Shown here one piece after another: positions 27,425-37,217 of a stretch of 64,000 nucleotides of DNA. The position numbers and the translations under genes are program-made. How positions within the stretch are numbered: position 1 is the stretch's first letter; every line of letters starts with the position of its first letter. The DNA is from Bacillus sp. WMMC1349 (GTDB lineage Bacteria > Bacillota > Bacilli > Bacillales > Bacillaceae), in assembly GCF_013155385.1 (NCBI RefSeq), contig NZ_JABJUQ010000007.1, positions 3,194,501 to 3,258,500 of the forward strand. The letters are read 5' to 3'. The notes beneath the pieces are model-generated. The model ran no database searches, had not been told where the DNA came from, and saw nothing but the letters and a program-made list of their open reading frames with translations.

Positions 27425-28366
27425 CTATGTCTCAATCACTGTTCCTTTTTTACCTTGTATGGCTTCATAAGCATGCTCTAAAGAAGTAACGATTGATTTG
27501 CGTTCATTTTTTGATTCTACAAATTGTAAAGCTGCTTTTACTTTTGGAAGCATACTTCCTGGAGCAAAATGCCCTTCTTCCATATATTGTTTCGCTTCAG
27601 CTGCCGAAATATGAGCTAATCTTTTTTCATTCTCTTTTCCAAAGTTAATTGCGATGTTTTCAACACCAGTTAAAATTAACAGCATATCTGCATCTATCAT
27701 TTCCGCTAATTTTTCAGATGCAAAATCTTTGTCGATGACAGCTTCGATCCCTTCAAGTTGATTCCCTTTTTGAGAGACTGGAATTCCACCGCCGCCTCCT
27801 GCAATAATAAGGTGATCCTTCGCCAACAAATCATTGATCGCTTCTTTTTCTAGAATATCAATCGGCTGAGGTGATGGAACGACACGACGATAACCGCGGC
27901 CCGAATCTTCTATCATCTTATAACCATTTGCTTTTGCTAAGCGATCAGCCTCTTCTTTTGTGTAAAAAGAGCCAATGGGCTTTGTGGGATTTTCAAATGC
28001 GGGGTCATGGCTGTCCACAAGCACTTGTGTGACCAATGATACAACATTTTTCTCTATATTGTTTTCTTTTAGGACCTCATAAATGGCGTTTTGTAACCAA
28101 TAGCCAATCATCCCTTGACTCATTGCACCACACGTATCAAGTGGCATAGCCGGAAGAGTCTCACTCTGACTCATTTGCTGCTGAAGCACAATATTTCCGA
28201 CTTGCGGTCCATTTCCGTGGGTAAGTACAAGTCGATGCCCTTCTTTGATCAATTCTACAAGCTGTTTTGCTGTTTGAGAACAAGCTCGTTTTTGATCTTC
28301 TGCAGTTGCTCCATTCCCTGTTTGAATTGCATTTCCGCCTAGTGCTAAGACAATTGTTTTTGTCAC
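27425..28366 (-). CDS. arcC: Carbamate kinase ArcC
   Basis: Last enzyme of the arginine deiminase pathway. It converts carbamoyl phosphate and ADP to ATP, CO2 and ammonia. 313 aa, amino-acid kinase fold. Nucleotide and substrate motifs are IVLALGGNAIQTG at the N-terminus, THGNGPQVGN at ~50 and IIAGGGGGIPV in the middle; the C-terminal half has DKDFASEKLAE and LILTGVENI. It lies downstream of arcD in the arcA-argF-arcD-arcC operon and supports anaerobic ATP supply. Confidence 0.95.
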   Translation of the reverse strand: MTKTIVLALGGNAIQTGNGATAEDQKRACSQTAKQLVELIKEGHRLVLTHGNGPQVGNIVLQQQMSQSETLPAMPLDTCGAMSQGMIGYWLQNAIYEVLKENNIEKNVVSLVTQVLVDSHDPAFENPTKPIGSFYTKEEADRLAKANGYKMIEDSGRGYRRVVPSPQPIDILEKEAINDLLAKDHLIIAGGGGGIPVSQKGNQLEGIEAVIDKDFASEKLAEMIDADMLLILTGVENIAINFGKENEKRLAHISAAEAKQYMEEGHFAPGSMLPKVKAALQFVESKNERKSIVTSLEHAYEAIQGKKGTVIET

Positions 28367-28385
28367 GATATATCCTCCTTGATTT

Positions 28386-29786
28386 CTATATGCTGATATT
28401 TCCTGTTGACAACATAAAAATAGCGACTACTGCAGTGATGAGGAAAATGACTGCCCATGTCATCTCAAGTCCATTAAATGCCTTCCGATTATTTTCTCTT
28501 TGGGCATAAGCATAGACAAAAATACCTAAAGAATATAAAACAGATGTCAATACTAAATAACTAAGTCCAGCAGCATACAATAACCAAACCCCATAAATAG
28601 CTGCAATTAATCCAATGACAACATGCTTCGTTTCTTTATTCTGTATACTATATTTCATCTGATAGAGGGCGGAAAATAAATATGGAATGAGAATGGTCGA
28701 GCTTGCCATTGAAAAAGCAAAATTATACGGTTCTTCTGAAACTAAAAATGTGAGCAAAAATATTTGAATCAATACATTTGTCATGATTAATGAGTTGACA
28801 GGTGCATTATTTTTGTTCTCCTTCGCAAACATTTTTGGAAGTATACCATCTTTAGCAGCGATATATGGTAATTCTGCAGCGAGGAGTGTCCAGCCTAACC
28901 AAGCTCCAAGTACGGAAATCACTAATCCTAAATTAACAAGGGTTGCTCCCCATTTACCGACAACCTCTTCTAACACATAAGCCATTGATGGACTATTTAA
29001 TCCAGCCAATTCATCACGAGGCATGATGCCGATTGATAACAGTGAAATAAGAACGTAAATGATTAATGTCGACAATAGACCAATCATTGTCGCTTTACCT
29101 ACATCACTTTTTTCTTTAGCGCGACTTGAGAGAACAACTGCACCTTCTATCCCGATAAATACCCATAATGTCACTAACATCGTACTTTTTGTCTGATTCA
29201 ATACATCTGAAAAATCAAATCCTTTTTCACCCCAGAATTCAAAGGTGAATTGATCGATATTAAAAGCAAAAATTCCAAGGATAATAAACAGGAATATCGG
29301 TACCAATTTAGCAATGGTGACAACTAAGTTCACTAAGGCAGCTGATTGCACGCCGCGCAGTAATAAGAAATGAACGACCCATAAAAGAATCGAGGCACCA
29401 ATAATCGATTGTACATTTCCGCCATTAAAGACCGGAATGAAATAGCCAAGAGCACTAAATAATAATGTGGCATATGCTACATTTCCAAGCCATGCAGATA
29501 ACCAATAACCCCAAGCAGAATTAAAACCCCAATAATTTCCGAATCCAGCTTTCGCATAACTAAAAATTCCGCCTTCTAAATCGGGTCGTTTATTCGTTAA
29601 GTTTTGAAATGAAAAACCTAAGGCAATCATTCCGATTCCCGTAATAATCCAGCCAATGATAATCGCACCTGCTCCGGCGCCACCCGCCATATCTGTTGCT
29701 ATATTAAAAGCTCCTCCACCAATCATGGAGCCTACAACTAAAGCGATTAAGGCAGCTAACCCAAGTTTTTTTTCGTTTTCTGCCAT
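28386..29786 (-). CDS. arcD: Arginine/ornithine antiporter ArcD
   Basis: 466-aa APC-superfamily transporter with about 12 membrane spans. It exchanges external arginine for internal ornithine without net energy cost. The N-terminal signature is [20 protein letters not shown]. Further conserved segments are [19 protein letters not shown] and [20 protein letters not shown]. It lies between argF and arcC, 19 nt before arcC. The product is confidently an APC basic amino acid antiporter; the arginine/ornithine specificity rests on context. Confidence 0.92.
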   Translation of the reverse strand: MAENEKKLGLAALIALVVGSMIGGGAFNIATDMAGGAGAGAIIIGWIITGIGMIALGFSFQNLTNKRPDLEGGIFSYAKAGFGNYWGFNSAWGYWLSAWLGNVAYATLLFSALGYFIPVFNGGNVQSIIGASILLWVVHFLLLRGVQSAALVNLVVTIAKLVPIFLFIILGIFAFNIDQFTFEFWGEKGFDFSDVLNQTKSTMLVTLWVFIGIEGAVVLSSRAKEKSDVGKATMIGLLSTLIIYVLISLLSIGIMPRDELAGLNSPSMAYVLEEVVGKWGATLVNLGLVISVLGAWLGWTLLAAELPYIAAKDGILPKMFAKENKNNAPVNSLIMTNVLIQIFLLTFLVSEEPYNFAFSMASSTILIPYLFSALYQMKYSIQNKETKHVVIGLIAAIYGVWLLYAAGLSYLVLTSVLYSLGIFVYAYAQRENNRKAFNGLEMTWAVIFLITAVVAIFMLSTGNISI

Positions 29787-29864
29787 GATGTATGACCTCC
29801 CTTATGAATATAAATGTCAGACTGCCTTTAGAGACAGAGCTGACATTTACAATTTCTCATGCTG

Positions 29865-30857
29865 TTATGAAAGTGTTGCTGCCATAACAGCTTTGATCGT
29901 ATGCATCCGATTTTCAGCTTCATCAAAGACCACACTGTTTTTTGATTGAAAAACTTCATCAGTCACTTCCATTGCATCCAATCCGAATTTTTCATGGATT
30001 TCTCTACCGACCTGTGTTTCTAAATCATGAAAGGCTGGTAAACAGTGCATAAATAATGTATGGTCTTTCCCTGTCATATTCATCATTTGCTGATTGACTT
30101 GATATTTTTTCAACAAATCAATTCTTTCTTTAAATTGGTCTTCTTCTCCCATAGAAACCCAAACATCTGTATAGATCACATCTACGTCTTTTACACCTTC
30201 GGCAACATCATCGGTTATCGTAATAGCGGCACCAGTTTCACGCGCTACACCCTTTGCATAGTCAACAAGTTCCTGATTCGGGAACAGTTCTTTAGGACTA
30301 ACAGCGCGGAAATCGATTCCCATTTTAGCCGAGCCTATCATGAGTGAGTTCCCCATGTTGTTCCTTGCATCACCAACATATGCAAACTTAATCCCTTTCA
30401 GATAACCAAGCTTTTCTTTAATGGTCATAAAATCAGCTAAAATTTGTGTTGGATGGAACATATCTGTTAACCCATTCCATACAGGAACACCTGCATACTT
30501 TGCTAAAGCCTCTACAGTCTCATGCTTAAACCCGCGGAATTCAATACCATCAAACATTCTCCCTAATACGATGGCGGTATCACGATTTGATTCCTTTTTG
30601 CCAAATTGAATATCGCCTTTTCCTAAATATTCTGGATGTGCACCCAAATCGATACATGCCACTGTAAAAGCGCAACGTGTCCGTGTTGAAGGTTTCTCAA
30701 ATAATAGGGCAATGTTTTTTCCTGCCAACACTTGATGTGGAATACCTGCGTATTTTAATCGTTTAAATTCAATCGACTGCTCAATTAAAAAATCGATTTC
30801 CTGCGGTGTAAAATCCTTTAGAGTTAAAAAATGCCGGTTTTTTAAATTAAATGCCAT
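29865..30857 (-). CDS. argF: Ornithine carbamoyltransferase, catabolic (ArcB/ArgF)
   Basis: 330 aa. In this operon it runs in the catabolic direction, phosphorolysing citrulline to ornithine and carbamoyl phosphate. The carbamoyl-phosphate loop is [10 protein letters not shown] (~57-66), and HPTQILAD lies at ~135-142. The ornithine-loop catalytic Cys is in MHCLPAFHD (~275). It is placed after arcA with a 48-nt gap. The name arcB would be equally valid; an anabolic argF would be expected elsewhere in the genome. Confidence 0.94.
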   Translation of the reverse strand: MAFNLKNRHFLTLKDFTPQEIDFLIEQSIEFKRLKYAGIPHQVLAGKNIALLFEKPSTRTRCAFTVACIDLGAHPEYLGKGDIQFGKKESNRDTAIVLGRMFDGIEFRGFKHETVEALAKYAGVPVWNGLTDMFHPTQILADFMTIKEKLGYLKGIKFAYVGDARNNMGNSLMIGSAKMGIDFRAVSPKELFPNQELVDYAKGVARETGAAITITDDVAEGVKDVDVIYTDVWVSMGEEDQFKERIDLLKKYQVNQQMMNMTGKDHTLFMHCLPAFHDLETQVGREIHEKFGLDAMEVTDEVFQSKNSVVFDEAENRMHTIKAVMAATLS

Positions 30858-30905
30858 CTTCCTAAACCTCCCAGATTATGATAGTTACTACATTCAGACA
30901 AAAAA

Positions 30906-32138
30906 TTATAAATCATTTCGATAAAGCGGCATACTCATACAACGAGGACCGCCCCGCCCACGTGCAAGCTCACTACTTAATACCTCAATCACTTCAACCC
31001 CATGTTGTCGCATTAGGTCATTTGAGACATAGTTTCGGTCATAGGTGATGACCACTCCTGGAGAGATTGCCAATGTATTGCTTCCATCATTCCATTGCTC
31101 CCGCGCCGCTGTGATACTGTCACCACCACCACATGGAATTAAGGTGACTTCTTTTAAGTTCAGTACTTCTTTTAATGTCTCAACGATATTTGAGCGGCGA
31201 TGAATCGTTAACTCACCTTCTTGTTTTCCTCTTTCCAAAATAAACGTATTCATTTCACCTTCAGGACCTAAAATTCCTGGATGAACAGTAAATTTATCAT
31301 GGTCTACCATAGTAAATACGGTATCAAGGTGCATAAATGCACGTGATTTATGGATTTCCACAGCTACGATTTTTTTATAATGTTGATTTCCGGCAAATAA
31401 TTTCAATGCTAAGCTTTCAATAGCCTGTGCAGTTGTTCTGGCACTAATACCAATAGCTACTGTATCATGACTAAGAACAAGCTCATCCCCACCTTCAATA
31501 GAATAAGCACCTTCTCGATTAAACCAAAACGGAATATCATGAGCCGCAAACCGCGGGTGATGATTCATAATATACTTCATAAATAAAGACTCTCTTCTTC
31601 TCGCTCTTCTGTTCATTCTATTTAAAGACACGCCATTACCAATGATAGCTGCGGGATCGCGTGTAAAGTAGAGATTTGGCATAGGGTGTAAATAAAATGG
31701 TTCATGGTCAGCTAACAATTCATGCAAAAATTTCTTTGATTCATTTGGCAGTTCTGTTTTTCGCAGACCTTCCATCATCACCTTCACTAACTTATCCTTA
31801 GGCAAACTTGTTAAATATTCTTTTATAATGTCAAATGACCCAGTTTCGTTTACCCTGCTTTCCGCTAAAAAATCTTCGATCATCTGTTTTCGAACTTCAT
31901 CTTTTGCTAATGATTCCGTGACAAGCGTATCTAAATAAACAACCTCAACTCCTCTATTTCTAAGAGCATTGGCAAAATAATCGTGTTCTTGCTGAATAGC
32001 CGGCAAATACGGGATATCATCAAACAGCAGCACTTCTAATGTATCAGGTGTTAAATTTTCAAGTTCGCCACCTGGACGTTTAAGCAAGACCGTTTTTAAT
32101 TCCCCAATTTCAGAAGTAACATTTAAAGGGTATTGCAT
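30906..32138 (-). CDS. arcA: Arginine deiminase ArcA
   Basis: Hydrolyses L-arginine to citrulline and ammonia (410 aa), the first step of the fermentative arginine pathway. Guanidino-group modifying fold: [16 protein letters not shown] (~165-180), catalytic His in [11 protein letters not shown] (~270), and nucleophilic Cys in [10 protein letters not shown] near the C-terminus. It is the first gene of the operon, with AAAAGGAG as its ribosome-binding site. This operon is absent from the corresponding B. subtilis 168 interval, but B. licheniformis carries an arc operon. Confidence 0.96.
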   Translation of the reverse strand: MQYPLNVTSEIGELKTVLLKRPGGELENLTPDTLEVLLFDDIPYLPAIQQEHDYFANALRNRGVEVVYLDTLVTESLAKDEVRKQMIEDFLAESRVNETGSFDIIKEYLTSLPKDKLVKVMMEGLRKTELPNESKKFLHELLADHEPFYLHPMPNLYFTRDPAAIIGNGVSLNRMNRRARRRESLFMKYIMNHHPRFAAHDIPFWFNREGAYSIEGGDELVLSHDTVAIGISARTTAQAIESLALKLFAGNQHYKKIVAVEIHKSRAFMHLDTVFTMVDHDKFTVHPGILGPEGEMNTFILERGKQEGELTIHRRSNIVETLKEVLNLKEVTLIPCGGGDSITAAREQWNDGSNTLAISPGVVITYDRNYVSNDLMRQHGVEVIEVLSSELARGRGGPRCMSMPLYRNDL

Positions 32139-32815
32139 TTTAACACTCCTTTTTTGGATTAAAATACATGGTGTTATGACATATTTTTTACAGGGATTTT
32201 TGAAATATACATAATAAAATACAAAGGTTGGGAAAATAAAAAAGCATAAGCCCTGTTATATAGGAACTCATGCTTAAAATAGGAAACTTGATCTTTTTAA
32301 TGAACGATTTTGGCTACTGTTACTTATTCAGCTCTATGCTTGGGATAACATTCAGCGGCACAAGAAGGTAGCTGAGGTTCTAGCTGTGGCAAAATAAAAC
32401 ACTGAATCACCTTTGTTTACAGCACATGGGAATGTGGAGAGGCGTGCAACACAGTACCACACGTTTTCACAGATTAATTGTTACCCTGTGCATCGTTCTC
32501 ATTTGAAATTCGCGAACAATTATTATTTTCGGACTCAATGCGTTTCCTTTTATAATTGAAGATTAGTAAGACGATAATTTACATACAGCCCATTGGATCA
32601 ATCATATCTATCTTCATTATTCAACACGCTTTAATTCCTGCGTAATTTCTTTCCATTCGTTCTTGCCTTTTTATTTTTTCCATCCCGATACTTCATTAAA
32701 AATCCTCCACTGATATAATGATTAAAATGGCTTATATACTTTAAATCTTAGGTAGGATGACAACATTGAAAGCGGTTAGACGATGCTAATATACAATTAA
32801 AAAACGGGCTTACGG
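32139..32815. other. Intergenic region upstream of arcA
   Basis: About 680 bp without a credible gene. It should hold the arcA promoter. TGAAATATACATAATA at 32201-32216 is a loose match to an ArgR/AhrC box. A hairpin AGCATAAG/CTCATGCT lies at 32243-32275. No Crp/Fnr-type arcR gene is adjacent. The rest shows no recognisable relic. Confidence 0.4.
32201..32216 (-). promoter_or_regulatory. Weak candidate ArgR/AhrC box before arcA
   Basis: TATTATGTATATTTCA on the minus strand has the AT-rich TGNATN4ATTCA-like layout of ARG boxes but several mismatches. It lies 63-78 bp before the arcA start. Confidence 0.3.
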
Positions 32816-32948
32816 GGCAGTCCTTTTTCAACGGGCAGGGGGGTTTGCGAGACTCCTGGGGGAACAGCGCGCCAGGCTCGCGGATCGCCCGCGGAAAGCG
32901 AGCAAATTCCCCCATTTTTATTCATCCACACGACTTTCAGGACAGCCA
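32816..32948 (-). repeat. Dispersed hairpin repeat, copy D
   Basis: On the minus strand it runs from GGCTGTCCTGAAAGTCGTGT through GAATTTGCTCGCTTTCCGCG and GGTTTGC-like arms to GAAAAAGGACTGCC. It shares GGCTCGCGGATCGCCCGCGG with copy C. It lies just before the truncated SUKH gene and marks the edge of the accessory island. Confidence 0.88.
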
Positions 32949-32976
32949 CCTCAGCACATAATCATGATATAAAAAA

Positions 32977-33225
32977 ATGTATACAAAGATTGTTTCCAAA
33001 ACGACTAATGACTTTACAACAAATGACATTTTGGCTATTTATGGTACAAATGATATTTTAGAACGAATTGAGACTTGGGAAGTATATGAGTATACAAAAG
33101 GTTTTGTTGCCATTGGTAATGATGGCGGTGTTAATGTATTTGTAATGTCTCAAGAAGAAAAGGAGGTTGGGATCAAGAGACCTCCCTTATACATTGGTAG
33201 AGAATTTTCCATGGTGGGGGTATAA
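32977..33225 (+). pseudogene. SMI1/KNR4 (SUKH-1) immunity protein fragment
   Basis: The 82-aa frame resembles the C-terminal part of SUKH-1 immunity proteins: NDFTTNDILAIYGTNDILER followed by TWEVYEYTKGFVAIGNDGGV and NVFVMSQEEKEVG. SUKH proteins protect against nuclease-type polymorphic toxins. The usual N-terminal ~40 residues and C-terminal tail are missing. The ATG has no ribosome-binding site and copy D of the repeat lies 29 bp upstream. Probably a relic. Confidence 0.6.
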
Positions 33226-33487
33226 TCTTTATTTTGACTGTAATGAAACAAGAACACTGTATCAATCATTTAAAGCAGGGGGTGGAGCATCCACTGGTCT
33301 TGCTGCAATATCAAGGTTTATACCCGTACCACCTACACAATTAGCAAGTGCAATTGCCGGAGTAATTGGAGGCGGACTCGTAGGTTTTGGTCAAATGATT
33401 CAAGACGAACATAAAGGGCATGGTGTCAGAATACGTTTTACTGGACTTGGATATGCAGCTATTCCAACTGGGGTTTTTCCACAATAA
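33167..33487 (+). CDS. Glycine-rich hydrophobic small protein, start uncertain
   Basis: I do not recognise this gene with certainty. From about 33230 the frame reads YNLYFDCNETRTLYQSF, then a Gly/Ala-rich amphipathic segment (GGGASTGLAAISRF, LASAIAGVIGGGLVGFGQ), then a C-terminal HGVRIRFTGLGYAAIPTGVF. This resembles small exported Bacillus peptides of unknown function. No signal peptide is visible in the frame, and the possible TTG start at 33167 sits directly on GGAGG. The 5' part has probably been lost at the junction with the SUKH fragment. It is followed by a small membrane protein gene. Confidence 0.45.
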   Translation: MGSRDLPYTLVENFPWWGYNLYFDCNETRTLYQSFKAGGGASTGLAAISRFIPVPPTQLASAIAGVIGGGLVGFGQMIQDEHKGHGVRIRFTGLGYAAIPTGVFPQ

Positions 33488-33506
33488 AAATGAAAGAAGG
33501 GAAACT

Positions 33507-33743
33507 ATGACTTTCTTTGTTTTAATGGCAGGGCTATTTCTTATGATTTACATGAAAGAACCATTCAGCAAAAAAGTGTACGGTTATGTTTACTTGGCTT
33601 TTTATTTAATGGTTTTAGCCCTATATATAATTAACACTACATTTGTAAATCTGATATCTAGCAAACTCTTATTAATTGTTGCAGTAATTGTCATTTCACC
33701 ATTGTTCATTGGTTTCCTAAAATCCTCAACTGAATCCCAATAG
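33507..33743 (+). CDS. Small membrane protein, possibly immunity-like
   Basis: 78 aa starting MTFFVLMAGLFLMIYMKEPF. There are three hydrophobic segments (~2-16, ~27-44 and ~50-70) and a short polar tail, SSTESQ. AGAAGGGAAACT upstream of the ATG at 33507 is a proper ribosome-binding site, so this start is better than the frame opening at 33420. It lies 19 nt after the glycine-rich gene and before a terminator. Function unknown; an immunity role is only a guess from size, topology and neighbourhood. Confidence 0.6.
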   Translation: MTFFVLMAGLFLMIYMKEPFSKKVYGYVYLAFYLMVLALYIINTTFVNLISSKLLLIVAVIVISPLFIGFLKSSTESQ

Positions 33744-33755
33744 AAAAAAGATAGA

Positions 33756-33785
33756 AGGAGCAGGCATAGCCCCTGCTCTTTTTGT
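33756..33785. terminator. Shared terminator of the small genes and the amidase fragment
   Basis: GAGCAGG/CCTGCTC at 33758-33778 is followed by TTTTTG on the plus strand. The same hairpin type (GGGCAGGC/GCCTGCTCCC) follows the second amidase copy at 59.1 kb. Confidence 0.8.
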
Positions 33786-34156
33786 TACTTCAATAATGCT
33801 TCCAATTTCGCTTTCGTCTTCGGTCCATAAATACCGTCCGCAGCTAGTCCATGCATCAATTGGAACCGTCTAACCGCATCTTTTGTCTTAGGACCGTAAT
33901 AACCATCAATCCCATTGTTTTTTGCGCCTTTATCTGGATAAAAATAAAGGGCTGCCAGTGCTTCTTGAATTTGTCGGGCTGCTGTACCTTTCATCATCAG
34001 GCTTTTTAGTTTATAAACACCGAAAGGCAATGAATATCTGGATTTCTTATTATTACTTGAAGATGAGTCTGTTTTAGATCCGGTTTTATTTCCAAGCAGA
34101 CGATCAACTTTTTTCCGAAATGCTGATAGTTGACTTGAATCACTCACCCAAGGAGC
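33785..34156 (-). pseudogene. N-terminally deleted phage amidase (endolysin) C-terminus
   Basis: Homology to an N-acetylmuramoyl-L-alanine amidase starts at APWVSDSSQLSAFRKKVDRL and ends in a peptidoglycan-binding domain (MKGTAARQIQEALAALYF, GIDGYYGPKTKDAVRRFQLM). The catalytic Amidase_2 domain is absent. The longer frame to 34255 adds unrelated residues. It is almost identical to the copy at 58.7-59.1 kb, in opposite orientation. It lies about 150 bp from the 3' end of tRNA-Arg, a typical phage integration position. Confidence 0.85.
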
Positions 34157-34309
34157 AAAGTAATGTGCAAAATGAAATAAAAAAATACCGTTTTTTTTCG
34201 CTTTCTTAGGTATTGGATAAGTCCGCTGAAATAAAGAAAAACCCTTGCGTGGCAAGGATTTTCAAATTATTTAGACTTTATTAATCTAAATCTATCTAAT
34301 ACTTATAAC

Positions 34310-34384
34310 GCGCTCGGAGGGATTCGAACCCCCGGCAGACGTGGTACCGGAAACCACCGCTCTATCCAACTGAGCTACGAGCGC
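34310..34384 (-). tRNA. tRNA-Arg (anticodon CCG)
   Basis: 75 nt with acceptor arms GCGCTCG/CGAGCGC, D-arm GCTCAGTTGGATAGAGC, anticodon stem GTGGT/ACCAC with loop TTCCGGT (anticodon CCG, reading CGG), and T-loop TTCGAAT with stem GGGGG/CCCTC. CCA is not encoded. The position next to clpP matches the B. subtilis trnQ-Arg locus. Confidence 0.97.
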
Positions 34385-34566
34385 ATAATCATAATTTTAA
34401 CGTCAGCAATTTATATTATAAAGGGTGTTCCTTAAAAAGTCAATTCATAAATTACGTTGGTCAGTCATATGAAGAATAAAACCATGTATTTCACGTATTT
34501 TACAGCTTCTGTTTGAAGTGCTTTGAAAATGGGAAAGATAAACCTTAGCAAAGAGATTGCTTTTTG

Positions 34567-34583
34567 TTTGACCTTTATTGACC
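34567..34583 (+). promoter_or_regulatory. CtsR operator of clpP
   Basis: The reverse complement reads GGTCAATAAAGGTCAAA, the heptad direct repeat RGTCAAANANRGTCAAA recognised by the heat-shock repressor CtsR with one mismatch. It overlaps the -35 box of the clpP promoter. Confidence 0.88.
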
Positions 34584-34596
34584 AAAAATGTATGAT
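34568..34596 (+). promoter_or_regulatory. clpP sigma-A promoter
   Basis: TTGACC (34568-34573) and TATGAT (34591-34596) are separated by 17 nt. The CtsR site covers the -35. Ribosome-binding site GAAGGAGG precedes the ATG at 34637. Confidence 0.8.
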
Positions 34597-34636
34597 TAAA
34601 TTACATACTTACCTTTTAAGGTGAAGGAGGAGTATT

Positions 34637-35233
34637 ATGAATTTAATACCTACAGTCATTGAACAGACGAATCGCGGGGAAAGAGCGTATGACATTTATT
34701 CCCGCTTATTGAAAGACCGTATTATCATGCTCGGATCGGCAATTGATGACAATGTTGCGAACTCCATTGTATCACAACTGTTGTTCCTTGAAGCGGAAGA
34801 CCCTGAAAAGGATATTAGCATTTACATTAACAGTCCAGGCGGTTCGATTACAGCTGGTATGGCAATTTATGATACGATGCAGTTTATTAAGCCGCAAGTC
34901 TCTACGATCTGTACTGGCATGGCAGCATCCATGGGTGCATTCCTGTTGGCTGCTGGTGAAAAAGGCAAACGTTATGCCCTTCCAAACAGTGAAGTGATGA
35001 TTCACCAACCGCTTGGTGGTGCTCAAGGGCAAGCAACTGAAATTGAAATTGCTGCAAAACGCATCCTGTCATTACGTGACAAGCTGAATAAGATTCTTGC
35101 GGAGCGTACAGGACAGCCGCTTGAAGTGATTGAACGCGATACGGACCGTGATAACTTCAAAACAGCAGAAGAAGCAAAAGAATATGGCTTAATCGACAAA
35201 GTCTTGACACGCAATGTTGATTCACAAAAGTAA
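34637..35233 (+). CDS. clpP: ATP-dependent Clp protease proteolytic subunit ClpP
   Basis: Serine protease tetradecamer that degrades proteins delivered by ClpX, ClpC and ClpE. It is central to stress survival, competence and sporulation. 198 aa with the exact catalytic triad Ser98 (GMAASMGA), His123 (VMIHQPLG) and Asp172 (DTDRDNF). It is a monocistronic gene with its own CtsR-controlled promoter and a perfect terminator hairpin. Confidence 0.98.
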   Translation: MNLIPTVIEQTNRGERAYDIYSRLLKDRIIMLGSAIDDNVANSIVSQLLFLEAEDPEKDISIYINSPGGSITAGMAIYDTMQFIKPQVSTICTGMAASMGAFLLAAGEKGKRYALPNSEVMIHQPLGGAQGQATEIEIAAKRILSLRDKLNKILAERTGQPLEVIERDTDRDNFKTAEEAKEYGLIDKVLTRNVDSQK

Positions 35234-35242
35234 CATTGTAAG

Positions 35243-35272
35243 GAGCTGCCCGATATCGGGCAGCTCTTTTTT
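35243..35272 (+). terminator. clpP terminator
   Basis: The perfect palindrome GAGCTGCCCGATATCGGGCAGCTC lacks a loop spacer but is followed by TTTTTT. It also lies just past the convergent psdB stop. Confidence 0.9.
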
Positions 35273-35273
35273 G

Positions 35274-37217
35274 TTACATATCTATATTTCTTAATACAGC
35301 CCGCTCATATATTTTCCTTGTCAATAGGTAGTAAACGGCCTGAAAGGCAAAATAGATGCCAATGACGATGACAGCACTGAACAATAGGTTGGAATTGAGC
35401 ATATTGCTAAGCGCTTTATAGGCAAATCCGGCATGAATCGTTCCGACGACAAACGGAATAAAAAACAAAAAGCCCATTTGTTTTCCGAGAATTGCGCGAA
35501 TTTCTTTTTTAGTCATGCCAATTCTTCGTAATGCAAATACTTGAATTCTCGTATCTTCAATTTCAGTAAAGAGCCGCAAGTACATCAAACTTCCTTGAAC
35601 AACGAAAAATACAAGACTGATAAACAACCCGATAAACAATGTCAATGATGTTGCCTGCTTCATAATCTGATAGCCAGGTGCTCTTACTTGAAAAGAATTT
35701 TTCAGCTTTTCTGGTACCATGTTTTCTAGTTTTTTTGACACTTGAATTTCATTTTCCCAATGATGAAGCTCATAGCCGATGACTCTCGTCTGTTTATTTA
35801 AAGGCACATGTTTAGCCTGCTCATCATATGTGCTCTGATCAACAATAACTAATTTACTTGTGTTACCCATACTAAAAAGGATGCCTTGATTGCGCTCTTT
35901 CCCCATTATGAATGTAAGAGGTTTCCCGGCTTTAGTCTTGATTGTTGCCGTCTCTCCAGATTCAAAAAGCGGACGGCCCATACTGAACGGATAACTAATG
36001 AATGCCTCTCCTTTTTTTAAATGTGCAAGTGGAAGATTCTTTTTTTCTGCTGCTTTATTAAAAGATTCTTCCGAAATCATTAACCCATTGATTTTCACTT
36101 TCTTTCTCATTACAGAGTCTTTCGCTTGAAATGAAACGGGAAGACCCGTTACTTCAATCTGATAGGAAATCTCAGCTTTGGCATCTTTAAGTGCTGTTTC
36201 AACCTCATCAGGTTTGATCACATGATATGTTGAGGCATCTTTTTCTACCCAGCCAATAGCCTGAGGAGTACTGGTTTCCCCCTGTTTTTTCAAATCAGCA
36301 TAAAACATATAAATGACTCCTGTTGCCGTTAAAATGACGGCTGTGATAATAGAAGTCAAAAACAGCATCCGCGCATAATCCTTCAAGTGAAACAGAATAT
36401 TGGAACGTGTGATGAGGTTCGTTCCCCTGTAAAAGCTTGTTTTATGCTTATACAGATTCCGAAAAATCGCCACACTGCTTTGTGTAAATAGAAAATATGT
36501 TCCAATTAAAACAAGAATTAAAATGGGGAATACACGAAAAATAATATCAATAATATTAGCCGTTGCCGCAAGCGTATAACAACCTGCCAGACAAATAAGT
36601 GAAAGTGCTGTCAGCCATTTGGAATAGACAGGCATACCTTTTGGCTGTTTTGCCGCTTTTAACAGATCAATGATCTCCAGTTTACGAATTCTTGTTAAAG
36701 ATAAAATGGTCAATGTCTGAAACAGAATGAAAAAGCCGACTGCCGTAATGATCAAAGCTTTTGGTACAACCGCAAACGAAATCGGTGCTTTTACATCCAT
36801 CATGGCCGTCATCGCCATGAAAAACAGCTTAGAAAATAACAGACCAATGCCAATTCCTGTTGCAATTGAAAGAACAGAAATGATCGTCTGTTCATAGTAA
36901 ATCATTTTCTTTAATTGGCGTTTTGATGTTCCAAATAAACTTAATAAACCAAATTCTTTTTTTCTTGCCTGTAAAAAGGCGGAATTTGAGTACAAAATAA
37001 AAAAAATCGCAAAGACAATAATGATCACTTCAGCTGCATAAAGACATATTTTTACAGCTCCTCCTCCGTAGATTTTATCCTCTGTTACATCAGGATGATA
37101 AATAAATGAGGAAAAAATAAAAAACACGGACACTGTAAAGACACAGCTTAAAAAATAAGCTAAATATCGCTGAAGATTCCCCTGAACATTTTTACGAGCG
37201 ATAACTTTCATGTTCAT
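35274..37217 (-). CDS. psdB: Bce-type ABC transporter permease PsdB (YvcS)
   Basis: 647-aa FtsX-type permease with the BceB layout: one N-terminal span, three spans at ~60-185, four more spans with a large extracellular domain (~310-520) after the sixth, and the last spans at the C-terminus. With PsdA it removes or shields lipid II-binding lantibiotics such as nisin and acts as co-sensor for PsdS. The ATG at 37217 follows GGGAGGTGA; the frame extension to 37238 has no ribosome-binding site. It overlaps psdA by 26 nt. Confidence 0.93.
   Translation of the reverse strand: MNMKVIARKNVQGNLQRYLAYFLSCVFTVSVFFIFSSFIYHPDVTEDKIYGGGAVKICLYAAEVIIIVFAIFFILYSNSAFLQARKKEFGLLSLFGTSKRQLKKMIYYEQTIISVLSIATGIGIGLLFSKLFFMAMTAMMDVKAPISFAVVPKALIITAVGFFILFQTLTILSLTRIRKLEIIDLLKAAKQPKGMPVYSKWLTALSLICLAGCYTLAATANIIDIIFRVFPILILVLIGTYFLFTQSSVAIFRNLYKHKTSFYRGTNLITRSNILFHLKDYARMLFLTSIITAVILTATGVIYMFYADLKKQGETSTPQAIGWVEKDASTYHVIKPDEVETALKDAKAEISYQIEVTGLPVSFQAKDSVMRKKVKINGLMISEESFNKAAEKKNLPLAHLKKGEAFISYPFSMGRPLFESGETATIKTKAGKPLTFIMGKERNQGILFSMGNTSKLVIVDQSTYDEQAKHVPLNKQTRVIGYELHHWENEIQVSKKLENMVPEKLKNSFQVRAPGYQIMKQATSLTLFIGLFISLVFFVVQGSLMYLRLFTEIEDTRIQVFALRRIGMTKKEIRAILGKQMGFLFFIPFVVGTIHAGFAYKALSNMLNSNLLFSAVIVIGIYFAFQAVYYLLTRKIYERAVLRNIDM

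Noticed and set aside
34256..34309. A tRNA-derived att duplication beside the amidase fragment
   Set aside because: I looked for a second copy of the tRNA-Arg 3' end in the island and the arc upstream region and saw none, so integration at this tRNA stays only a suggestion.
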